DNA from: Oscillospiraceae bacterium
Lineage (GTDB): Bacteria > Bacillota > Clostridia > UBA1381
Direction of reading: 5' to 3'
Assembly (NCBI GenBank): GCA_022508725.1
Contig: JAFLUR010000116.1
Span: 1-6,969, forward strand
Length of the DNA: 6,969 nucleotides
Below, one piece after another: positions 1-5,770 of this stretch (position 1 is its first letter; each line of letters begins with the position of its first letter). A model generated the notes under the pieces. That model had not been told where the DNA came from. It searched no databases and saw only the letters and a program-made list of their open reading frames with translations. The position numbers were made by a program, and so were the translations under genes.

Positions 1-3
1 GGA

Positions 4-81
4 TTTTTCTGCCGGCAAAGCACAAAATTCGCAGGAATACTTTGTGTATTTCAAGAATTTTGTGCTTTGACGGCGGGAAAA
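4..81. repeat. Long imperfect hairpin upstream of the V-ATPase subunit E gene
   Basis: Bases 4-30 can pair with 55-81 over 27 positions, with one mismatch (15 against 70) and two G-U pairs. The apical segment folds again: 34-40 pairs with 46-52 around the loop TTTGT, leaving a small internal loop at 31-33/53-54. The whole block is therefore one rod about 78 nt long. Neither strand has a T-run after the stem, so it does not look like an intrinsic terminator. All three + frames stay open across it, with stops at 68-70, 112-114 and 123-125, but none of the readings resembles a V-ATPase subunit end that I know. It could be a dispersed palindromic (REP/MITE-like) element, an mRNA processing or stability structure between operon genes, or the tail of an upstream gene. 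The structure is directly visible; its role is inference. It may extend past the left edge. Confidence 0.75.
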
Positions 82-161
82 TATGCCAAAAAGATGATGA
101 TTGGAAGATGCTGAACAGGCTCTAAGGGATAATCAAAAGGAATCGGAAAGGATATGAGAAT

Positions 162-758
162 ATGGCAGGCGTTGAAGAAAAATTTGCGGCATTTTCAAAG
201 CTGGTTCTTGAAATGGCAAATAAACAGCGTGACAGTATGAGTGAAAGACTTCAGGAAGAAATTGACCGGAGCGTTGAAAGGCAGGAGAAAGAATTTACCG
301 AAAATGCTCGGGAGGATATGGAAAAAGAAATATTGAGAAAACTCCGTGAGGATAACGAAAAGATACTGAAAACGGAAGCCGCGTTAAAGCGGAAGCTGCT
401 TATAAAACGCGAGAGTATCATAAATGAGATATTCGGAGACGTTGACAAAAGAGTCGAAGAATTCACTCAAAGCGGCAAATATGAAGGCTGGCTCAAGGAA
501 AAAGTCGAGTCGGGAATAAAGGAGCTTGGCGCGGATGATTGTGTGATCCGTATGATGCGCAGGGACGAGCGGTATAAGGATATGATCGAAAAAGCTTCCG
601 GCTGCAAAGCGGAGCTTTCGGACGAGGACTTTACGGGCGGATTAAAGATATATTCGGGAAACAAGTGCGTTGATTATTCACTTTCCGCGCTGACCGAAAA
701 GGCGCGGGCCGAGTTTTTGAGAAATACCGATTTATCGGTAAGTCAGGAGGCGAACTGA
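162..758 (+). CDS. ntpE: V-type ATPase subunit E (peripheral stalk)
   Basis: This 198-residue protein fits the size of V/A-type ATPase subunit E, which pairs with subunit G to form the outer stalk holding the A3B3 head against the membrane sector. Residues about 15-95 are highly charged, rich in E, K and R, and predicted to form a long helix or coiled coil. Residues about 100-190 form the expected globular alpha/beta part. It includes the family-typical stretch near 157-170 (TGGLKIYSGNKCVDYS, with GG at 159-160), followed by a helix rich in E, K and R. The ATG is the only start available between an in-frame stop at 123-125 and the body of the protein. It is preceded by GGAAAGGA at 145-152, about 9 nt away. 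The stop overlaps the ATG of the next gene (TGATG), implying translational coupling. Subunit E sequences diverge strongly, so the assignment rests on size, architecture, the C-terminal motif and the ATPase context. Confidence 0.9.
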   Translation: MAGVEEKFAAFSKLVLEMANKQRDSMSERLQEEIDRSVERQEKEFTENAREDMEKEILRKLREDNEKILKTEAALKRKLLIKRESIINEIFGDVDKRVEEFTQSGKYEGWLKEKVESGIKELGADDCVIRMMRRDERYKDMIEKASGCKAELSDEDFTGGLKIYSGNKCVDYSLSALTEKARAEFLRNTDLSVSQEAN

Positions 759-2524
759 TGGAGAATAACGCATATATATACGGAATAAACGGTCCCGTTG
801 CGGAGGTCAAGGGATCCGATACGCTGAAAATGCAGGAAATGGTCCTTGTCGGACACGAGCGTCTTATAGGCGAGGTTATAGAAGTTACATCGGACAGAAC
901 CATTGTTCAGGTATATGAGGAAACAACGGGAATCAGGATAAATGAACCGGTCATATCCATGGGCAAGCCGTTTTCGGTCGTTCTTGCGCCGGGAATAATA
1001 GGAAATATTTTTGACGGTATAGAAAGACCTCTGCGCGGCATAGCGGACGGTTCGGGCGTGTTTATAAACCGCGGTATTTCCATATCATCGCTTGATGAGG
1101 AAAAGAAGTGGAGCACAAAGATCAAGGTGAAGGAAGGCGACAATCTGCACGGCGGAGATATAATCGCCGAGGTTGAGGAAACCTCCCTGATTACTCACCG
1201 TTCGATGGTTCCTCCCGATATAAAGGAGGGAAAGGTAATATGGGCGGCGCCTGACGGAGATTACAACATAAACGAGCCTATAGTAAGGCTTTGGACAAAG
1301 CAGGGGGAAAAGGAAATTTCACTCAGGCAGGAATGGCCCATAAGAACGGGCAGACCGTACGGTGAAAGAATGGAAATAAACAGACCTCTTATAACGGGTC
1401 AGCGTATAATCGATTCGGTGTTCCCGGTTGCAAAGGGCGGAGCGGCGGCGATCCCGGGCGGATTCGGAACGGGAAAGACAATGACTCAGCATCAACTGGC
1501 AAAATGGTCGGACGCCGATATAATCATATATATCGGCTGCGGAGAGCGCGGAAACGAAATGACGCAGGTGCTTGACGAATTTTCCGAGCTGCTTGACCCG
1601 AAATCGTCAAGACCGCTTCTTGACAGAACGGTTCTTATCGCAAATACGTCAAATATGCCCGTTGCCGCTCGTGAGGCGAGCATATACACAGGCATTACCC
1701 TTGCCGAATATTACAGGGATATGGGTTATCATGTCGCGATAATGGCGGATTCCACATCAAGATGGGCGGAGGCGCTCAGGGAAATCTCCGGCCGTCTTGA
1801 AGAAATGCCCGCGGAAGAGGGATTTCCGGCATATCTTGCGTCGAGACTTTCGGGATTTTACGAAAGAGCCGGTTATGTGCATAATCTGAACGGCACCGAG
1901 GGCTCGGTAACGATAATAGGGGCGGTTTCGCCGCAGGGCGCGGATTTTTCCGAGCCTGTTACACAGAATACCAAAAGATTTATAAGGTGCTTCTGGGCGC
2001 TTGACAAATCGCTTGCGTATGCGCGGCATTATCCGGCTATCGCATGGCTTACGAGCTATTCGGAATATGTTGATGATCTTTCGGATTGGTATGAGGAGAA
2101 TATCGACAGGAATTTTATAAGGGCGCGCGCGGGAATACTTTCTCTTTTGCAGGAGGAGAGCAGCCTTATGGAGATAGTAAAGCTTATAGGAGAGGATGTT
2201 CTTCCGGACGAACAGAAAGCGGTGCTTGAAATTGCGCGGGTGATAAGGCTCGGATTTCTTCAGCAGAACGCATACCACAAGGAGGATACCTATGTTCCGC
2301 TTATAAAGCAGTATAGAATGATGGATCTTATCCTGCATTATTACGGCAGAATACAGGATATAGTATCAAAGGGAATTCCCATTTCGCTGCTCCGCGGCAG
2401 CGACCTGTCGGAAGAGGTCATCAGAGTAAAATACAATATTGCAAATGACGATGAGGCGGGATTTGAAAAATTGAAAAAGCGCATAAACGAAGTATGCATG
2501 GAAATAATCAAGGATAACGTATAA
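758..2524 (+). CDS. ntpA: V-type ATPase catalytic subunit A
   Basis: This 588-residue protein matches the usual length of the catalytic A subunit, which hydrolyses or makes ATP in the A3B3 ring of a V-type ATPase at the inner face of the membrane. The N-terminal beta-barrel covers about 1-70. The motif APGIIGNIFDGIERPL lies at 77-92. The A-specific bulge region follows at about 110-190, then the nucleotide-binding domain. Its P-loop GGFGTGKT is at 234-241 with Lys240. The GER motif with the catalytic glutamate is at 262-264 (Glu263). The Walker B region MADSTSRWAEALRE begins at 329 with Asp331. A helical C-terminal domain completes the protein. The P-loop has Gly at the position often occupied by Pro (GPFGxGKT), which I recall as a common clostridial variant. 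AGGAGG at 745-750 sits 7 nt before the ATG, which overlaps the stop of subunit E. Direction (ATP-driven pumping or synthesis) and the ion (H+ or Na+) cannot be read from this subunit. Confidence 0.98.
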   Translation: MENNAYIYGINGPVAEVKGSDTLKMQEMVLVGHERLIGEVIEVTSDRTIVQVYEETTGIRINEPVISMGKPFSVVLAPGIIGNIFDGIERPLRGIADGSGVFINRGISISSLDEEKKWSTKIKVKEGDNLHGGDIIAEVEETSLITHRSMVPPDIKEGKVIWAAPDGDYNINEPIVRLWTKQGEKEISLRQEWPIRTGRPYGERMEINRPLITGQRIIDSVFPVAKGGAAAIPGGFGTGKTMTQHQLAKWSDADIIIYIGCGERGNEMTQVLDEFSELLDPKSSRPLLDRTVLIANTSNMPVAAREASIYTGITLAEYYRDMGYHVAIMADSTSRWAEALREISGRLEEMPAEEGFPAYLASRLSGFYERAGYVHNLNGTEGSVTIIGAVSPQGADFSEPVTQNTKRFIRCFWALDKSLAYARHYPAIAWLTSYSEYVDDLSDWYEENIDRNFIRARAGILSLLQEESSLMEIVKLIGEDVLPDEQKAVLEIARVIRLGFLQQNAYHKEDTYVPLIKQYRMMDLILHYYGRIQDIVSKGIPISLLRGSDLSEEVIRVKYNIANDDEAGFEKLKKRINEVCMEIIKDNV

Positions 2525-2531
2525 AACGGAG

Positions 2532-2548
2532 AGGAGGGATCTTGATTG
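2532..2548 (+). promoter_or_regulatory. Shine-Dalgarno and TTG start of subunit B
   Basis: AGGAGGG at 2532-2538 lies 7 nt before a TTG at 2546, which is taken as the start. The first residues after it (IEYIGLKSIEGPLI) align with the normal N-terminus of B subunits, and no ATG or GTG occurs in frame before that conserved block. A second TTG at 2542 is in another frame and meets a stop after 18 codons, so it is not a competitor. The strong ribosome binding site may offset the weaker start codon. Confidence 0.85.
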
Positions 2549-3922
2549 ATCGAATATATAGGATTAAAAAGTATAGAAGGTCCGCTTATCGCCGTTGACG
2601 GCGTTGAAGGCGCCGCGTACGAGGATATGGTAACAATAAGCGTGGACGACGGCACAAAGCGCATCGGACGTATTATAGAAATACACGGCGATCTGGCGGT
2701 CATACAGGTGTTTGAGGGAACGACCGGACTTTCGCTTACGAATACAAAAACAATGTTTATGGGTCATCCGATGGAGCTTGCTCTTTCAAAGGAGATGCTG
2801 GGCAGAACGCTTGACGGAGCGGGCAGACCCATTGACGGACTGGGGGAATATTACGCCGAGGAAAGCAGAAATGTAAACGGAAAGCCGATGAATCCCGTAA
2901 TGCGTGAATATCCCAATAATTTTATTCAGACGGGAATATCGTCTATCGACTGTCTTTCCACATTGATAAGGGGACAAAAGCTCCCGATATTCTCCGGCGA
3001 CGGTATGCCGCATGATAATCTTGCGGTGCAGATAGCAAGACAGGCCAAAATTTCGGACGAGGACGAAAATTTTGCGATAGTTTTTGCGGCTATGGGCGTA
3101 AAGCATGATGTCGCCGCTTATTTCAAGCGTTCGTTTGAGGAGAGCGGCGCGCTGGGCAGGGTCGTAATGTTCCTTAATTTATCGAACGATCCCGTTGTTG
3201 AAAGGATAATCACGCCGAAATGCGCTCTCACGGCGGCGGAATATCTTGCGTTTGAGCATGATATGCACGTTCTTGTGATACTTACCGATATGACGTCCTA
3301 TGCCGAGGCCCTGCGTGAGGTATCGTCCTCAAAGGGCGAGATACCGAGCAGAAAGGGATTTCCGGGATATTTATACAGTGATTTTGCGTCATTGTACGAA
3401 CGCGCGGGAATTGTTAAAGGTTCAAAGGGTTCGGTTACACAGGTGCCTATTCTGACAATGCCCAACGATGATATAACTCACCCGGTCCCCGACCTTACGG
3501 GATATATTACCGAGGGACAGATCGTTCTTGACAGAAATCTCACTCTCAAGGGAGTGTACCCGCCGGTGTCGGTTCTGCCGTCGCTTTCGCGTCTTATGAA
3601 GGACGGAATAGGGGAGGGCTTTACGAGAGAGGATCATCCGGCTCTGGCAAATCAACTGTTTGCGGCATATTCAAAGGTTGAGGATTCGCGAAGTCTTGCG
3701 TCGGTAATAGGTGAGGATGAGCTTTCCGAGCTTGATAAAAAATATATGAAATTCGGAAAAATTTTCGAGGAAAAATTTCTCATGCAGGGAAAGCTTGAAA
3801 ACAGAAGTATCACAAAAACGCTTGATTTGGGCTGGAAGCTTCTCGGAATACTGCCGAAATCCGAGCTTGACAGAGTAAATAACGAGATACTCGAAAAGTA
3901 TTATAAGCCCTATGAGGATTGA
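2546..3922 (+). CDS. ntpB: V-type ATPase subunit B (non-catalytic)
   Basis: This 458-residue protein, close to the usual 460, is the regulatory B subunit that alternates with A in the hexameric head. It lacks a true Walker A motif. At the corresponding place it has SGDGMPHDN (150-158), the degenerate loop expected of B subunits. Other family marks are MFMGHPMELALSKEMLGRTLDGAGRPIDG near the N-terminal domain junction, then TSYAEALREVSSSKGEIPSR, GFPGYLYSDFASLYERAG, and VLPSLSRL with Arg349. That Arg corresponds to the arginine finger (Arg350 in Enterococcus hirae NtpB) contributed to the catalytic site of A. The protein acts in the cytoplasmic V1 sector. The gene begins 21 nt after the subunit A stop and uses TTG with a strong ribosome binding site. 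I see no truncation or frameshift. Confidence 0.98.
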   Translation: MIEYIGLKSIEGPLIAVDGVEGAAYEDMVTISVDDGTKRIGRIIEIHGDLAVIQVFEGTTGLSLTNTKTMFMGHPMELALSKEMLGRTLDGAGRPIDGLGEYYAEESRNVNGKPMNPVMREYPNNFIQTGISSIDCLSTLIRGQKLPIFSGDGMPHDNLAVQIARQAKISDEDENFAIVFAAMGVKHDVAAYFKRSFEESGALGRVVMFLNLSNDPVVERIITPKCALTAAEYLAFEHDMHVLVILTDMTSYAEALREVSSSKGEIPSRKGFPGYLYSDFASLYERAGIVKGSKGSVTQVPILTMPNDDITHPVPDLTGYITEGQIVLDRNLTLKGVYPPVSVLPSLSRLMKDGIGEGFTREDHPALANQLFAAYSKVEDSRSLASVIGEDELSELDKKYMKFGKIFEEKFLMQGKLENRSITKTLDLGWKLLGILPKSELDRVNNEILEKYYKPYED

Positions 3923-3935
3923 GAGGTGTGTATAA

Positions 3936-4550
3936 ATGCAGAAGAATATTGCCCCTACCAAGGGTAATCTTATGATAGCGAAAAATACTCTCAAATTATC
4001 GCAAAAGGGATATGAAATGCTTGATAAAAAGCGGAATATTCTTATTCGTGAGATGATGGCGCTTATTGATGAGGCAAAGGACGTGCAGTCGGGTATAGAC
4101 AAAACCTTTGCGGAGGCATACCATGCTTTGGAAATAGCCAATATTATGATGGGTGTTGAGGGCGTTAAGGAGCATATGCAATTTGTGGATATAGAACGGA
4201 ATGTGAATATCCGCGTAAGAGGCGTTATGGGTGTGGAAATACCCGTTGTAACGATACCGGATAATTCCCGGGAGCTTAAATACGGCATAGCGTCAAGCAG
4301 CTCGGCTCTTGATGAGGCGTATGTGAAATTCAATCAGGTCAAAATTTTTGCGGCGCGTCTTGCCGAAATAGAGAACGCGGTTTATCGTTTGGCGATGAAT
4401 ATCAAAAAGACGCAGAAGCGCACCAACGTATTGAAAAACATAACAATTCCGCTGTATACCGAGATAACAAAGCAGATACAGATTTCTCTTGAGGAAAAGG
4501 AAAGAGAAGAACTGACAAGGCTGAAAATAATAAAAAAGACAAAAGGATAA
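3936..4550 (+). CDS. ntpD: V-type ATPase subunit D (central rotor shaft)
   Basis: This 204-residue protein matches subunit D, the long helical hairpin that rotates inside the A3B3 ring and couples ATP chemistry to the membrane rotor. The diagnostic N-terminal motif APTKGNL is at residues 6-12. It is followed by a helix carrying the family-typical LSQKGYEMLDKKRNILIREM. A more globular middle section (about 85-115, with GVMGVEIPVVTIP) leads into a second long helix. This contains RLAEIENAVYRLAMNIKKTQKRTNVLKNITIP and a lysine- and glutamate-rich end. The start is ATG with AGAGGTG at 3922-3928, 7 nt upstream. The gene lies 13 nt after subunit B and is the last gene of the operon here, since a terminator follows within 11 nt. 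It normally works with subunit F, which is not seen in the window. Confidence 0.96.
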   Translation: MQKNIAPTKGNLMIAKNTLKLSQKGYEMLDKKRNILIREMMALIDEAKDVQSGIDKTFAEAYHALEIANIMMGVEGVKEHMQFVDIERNVNIRVRGVMGVEIPVVTIPDNSRELKYGIASSSSALDEAYVKFNQVKIFAARLAEIENAVYRLAMNIKKTQKRTNVLKNITIPLYTEITKQIQISLEEKEREELTRLKIIKKTKG

Positions 4551-4560
4551 AATTTATCGG

Positions 4561-4590
4561 AGAGCGTCCGGAAAGTGACGCTCTTTTTTT
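4561..4590 (+). terminator. Intrinsic terminator of the V-ATPase operon
   Basis: AGAGCGTC (4561-4568) pairs perfectly with GACGCTCT (4577-4584) around an 8-nt loop. The downstream arm runs directly into seven T residues (4584-4590). It begins 10 nt after the stop of the subunit D gene, the expected place for a Rho-independent terminator. The complementary strand has no matching U-tract, so it should act only on + strand transcripts. Confidence 0.93.
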
Positions 4591-4606
4591 GCGCTTTCCC
4601 GCAATA

Positions 4607-4635
4607 TTGACTTTGCCGCGCTTGTATGATATAAT
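4607..4635 (+). promoter_or_regulatory. Sigma-A type promoter of the AraC-family regulator
   Basis: TTGACT (4607-4612) and a perfect TATAAT (4630-4635) are separated by exactly 17 nt, giving a near-consensus housekeeping promoter. It lies just after the operon terminator and about 85 nt before the regulator's ATG. Transcription would start near 4642, leaving a leader of roughly 78 nt. Its strength suggests the regulator is expressed independently of the upstream ATPase operon. Confidence 0.87.
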
Positions 4636-4651
4636 AACATCGGAATATTTT

Positions 4652-4689
4652 CGGGACGATGCTCCCGCGGACCCGTTGTTGTTTACGGG
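4652..4689 (+). other. Two small hairpins in the regulator's 5' leader
   Basis: Within the predicted leader, CGGGA (4652-4656) pairs with TCCCG (4663-4667), and CCCGT (4672-4676) pairs with ACGGG (4685-4689). Both stems are 5 bp with loops of 6 and 8 nt. They sit upstream of the ribosome binding site GGAGGG (4706-4711) and do not cover it. I recognise no riboswitch consensus. They could be chance structures or could affect mRNA stability. Confidence 0.35.
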
Positions 4690-4719
4690 GAATGACAGAA
4701 AAATCGGAGGGCGTGATAT

Positions 4720-5553
4720 ATGGCAAAGCTTTCTTTAAGGCGCGAGCATTTTATGTACAGCTATGACGAATTCAATCCGCAAAATCTGACGTTTCAGATG
4801 CATCATTATTATGAAATATTGTTCTTTAAAAGGGGAAACGCGAAATATATAATAAACGGAAGCGAATATTCCGCACATCCGGGAGATGTGTTCATCACGC
4901 GCCCGCATGAGCTCCACTCCATTGTTTTTACGGACGACAGCCTGTATGAGCGGCATTTCGTGCAGTTTGACGGCGATTTTTTCGCGCCGTTTTCCCGCTC
5001 CTTTTCTCAGAGATTCGACAACGCCGCAAAAAAGCATAAAATAGCCGCCGCCGATGCCGAAAAATACGGGATAGACAAATTCTTTTATGAGATACGGGAA
5101 TATATGACAAAAAAGCCCATGGAATATGAGGTCCTGATGCAAAGCTGTATAATCCGGCTGGCGGTCGCGGTATGCGACTGTATGCGAACGTCTTTTGAAT
5201 TGCCGTATCCGTCCCCGAAAAGGACGCAGAAAATAAAGGATTATATAGACCGCAATTTTACGCGCACACTGTCGCTTGACGAAATTGCGGAAAGGGTGTA
5301 TTTCAACAAATATTATATGTGTCATGTGTTTAAAGAGGACACGGGAATAACGGTCAAGGATTATATCACTCTCCTGCGGTTCATGCACGCGAGAAACCTG
5401 TACGCGCAGGGCAAAAGCATGACGGATATATCCGTGCTGTGCGGGTACAGCGACTATTCGCTGTTTTATAAAAGCTTTACCAAATACAGCGGCGGTTTGT
5501 CGCCAACCGAGTTTTTTTCAAGAAATACCGGTGACGATACGATCACGCTGTGA
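4720..5553 (+). CDS. AraC/XylS-family transcriptional regulator
   Basis: This 277-residue cytoplasmic DNA-binding protein has typical one-component AraC architecture. An N-terminal cupin-like sensor (about 10-100) carries HHYYEILFF at 28-36 and PGDVFITRPHELHS at 54-67, the usual marks of the sugar-sensing AraC group. A helical linker covers about 110-165. The C-terminal double helix-turn-helix runs from about 170 to 268. Its first HTH is around SLDEIAERVYFNKYYMCHVFKE, and its second is the classical MTDISVLCGYSDYSLFYKSFTKYSGGLSPTEF (234-265). The start is ATG with GGAGGG at 4706-4711, 8 nt upstream. The gene lies just before a secreted family 2 glycosidase in the same direction. By the usual pattern of such pairs it probably controls that gene, and possibly others further downstream, in response to a sugar; this is inference. 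The ligand cannot be deduced. No strong terminator follows, so some readthrough into the glycosidase is possible. Confidence 0.95.
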   Translation: MAKLSLRREHFMYSYDEFNPQNLTFQMHHYYEILFFKRGNAKYIINGSEYSAHPGDVFITRPHELHSIVFTDDSLYERHFVQFDGDFFAPFSRSFSQRFDNAAKKHKIAAADAEKYGIDKFFYEIREYMTKKPMEYEVLMQSCIIRLAVAVCDCMRTSFELPYPSPKRTQKIKDYIDRNFTRTLSLDEIAERVYFNKYYMCHVFKEDTGITVKDYITLLRFMHARNLYAQGKSMTDISVLCGYSDYSLFYKSFTKYSGGLSPTEFFSRNTGDDTITL

Positions 5554-5595
5554 AGCCGTCGGAATACCGGATACCGCAATATTTGCAATACGGCT
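5554..5595. other. Dyad after the regulator gene, weak terminator candidate
   Basis: AGCCGT (5554-5559) pairs with ACGGCT (5590-5595), starting directly after the regulator's stop codon. Inside it lies GCAA-TAT-TTGC (5576-5586) and a direct repeat of GCAATA (5576-5581 and 5585-5590). The outer stem is only 6 bp with a 30-nt interior, and no T-run follows. It is therefore a poor intrinsic terminator and may simply be an accidental or protein-bound dyad. Confidence 0.2.
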
Positions 5596-5618
5596 CGTAA
5601 ATAGAGCAACAAATGAAA

Positions 5619-5647
5619 TTTAAAAAATTTTTCGCATATGTTATAAT
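5619..5647 (+). promoter_or_regulatory. Probable promoter of the glycosidase gene
   Basis: A perfect TATAAT (5642-5647) has a poor -35 element, TTTAAA (5619-5624), at the ideal 17-nt spacing. Transcription would start near 5654, giving a leader of about 117 nt. A good -10 with a weak -35 fits a promoter that needs an activator, in line with the AraC-family gene next to it. The region is very AT-rich, so chance matches are possible. A further -10-like TATAAA lies at 5653-5658. Confidence 0.55.
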
Positions 5648-5671
5648 TGTTATATAAAATGTGTAATTGTT
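5644..5671 (+). promoter_or_regulatory. Direct repeat TAATTGTT, possible operator
   Basis: TAATTGTT occurs at 5644-5651 and again at 5664-5671, a start-to-start distance of 20 bp, about two helical turns. AraC-family proteins typically bind direct half-sites spaced about 21 bp apart, so this geometry is suggestive. However, the copies overlap the -10 and the presumed start site, which would fit repression better than activation. The AT-rich composition makes a chance repeat credible. Confidence 0.25.
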
Positions 5672-5717
5672 TGTAAAAATAATTATGCAAAATACATAAA
5701 AATATCAAAATATCCAA

Positions 5718-5739
5718 GCGGTGACCCGGTCGGCGCCGT
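5718..5739 (+). other. GC-rich hairpin in the glycosidase leader
   Basis: A short GC-rich island stands out in the AT-rich leader. CGGTG (5719-5723) can pair with CGCCG (5734-5738), including one G-U pair, and a terminal G-U pair (5718/5739) is possible. It lies about 20 nt before AGGAGG (5758-5763) and does not sequester it. No known riboswitch is recognised. It may protect the mRNA 5' end or have no function. Confidence 0.3.
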
Positions 5740-5770
5740 GAGGATGCATTAACAAAGAGGAGGTATAAAA

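Noticed and set aside
4..81. Hairpin as an intrinsic terminator
   Set aside because: The + strand stem is followed by AAAATATGCC-type sequence past the stem and the minus strand exit is also not U-rich, so the canonical form is missing.
154..161. ATG at 154 as the start of subunit E
   Set aside because: It is 8 nt upstream of the real ATG and in a different frame, so it cannot encode the subunit E protein.
1757..2338. 193-codon open frame on the minus strand
   Set aside because: It lies wholly within the strongly conserved subunit A gene, opposite to it. Its product is rich in K, R, I and Y with no recognisable domain, and no ribosome binding site was evident. It is a shadow frame.
3671..4333. 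220-codon open frame on the minus strand across the subunit B-D junction
   Set aside because: It overlaps two well-supported genes in antisense, and its Ser/Ile/Phe-rich product has no family resemblance.
4625..4630. TATGAT as the -10 of the regulator promoter
   Set aside because: It is only 12 nt from TTGACT, too close, whereas the overlapping TATAAT is at the ideal 17 nt.
4735..5388. 217-codon open frame on the minus strand opposite the AraC-family gene
   Set aside because: The + strand gene has clear cupin and double HTH motifs, while the minus frame has none, so it is a shadow.
5554..5770. Catabolite-responsive (cre) site or known riboswitch before the glycosidase
   Set aside because: I searched by eye for a TGNAANCGNTNNCA-like palindrome and for familiar riboswitch cores and found none that fits.
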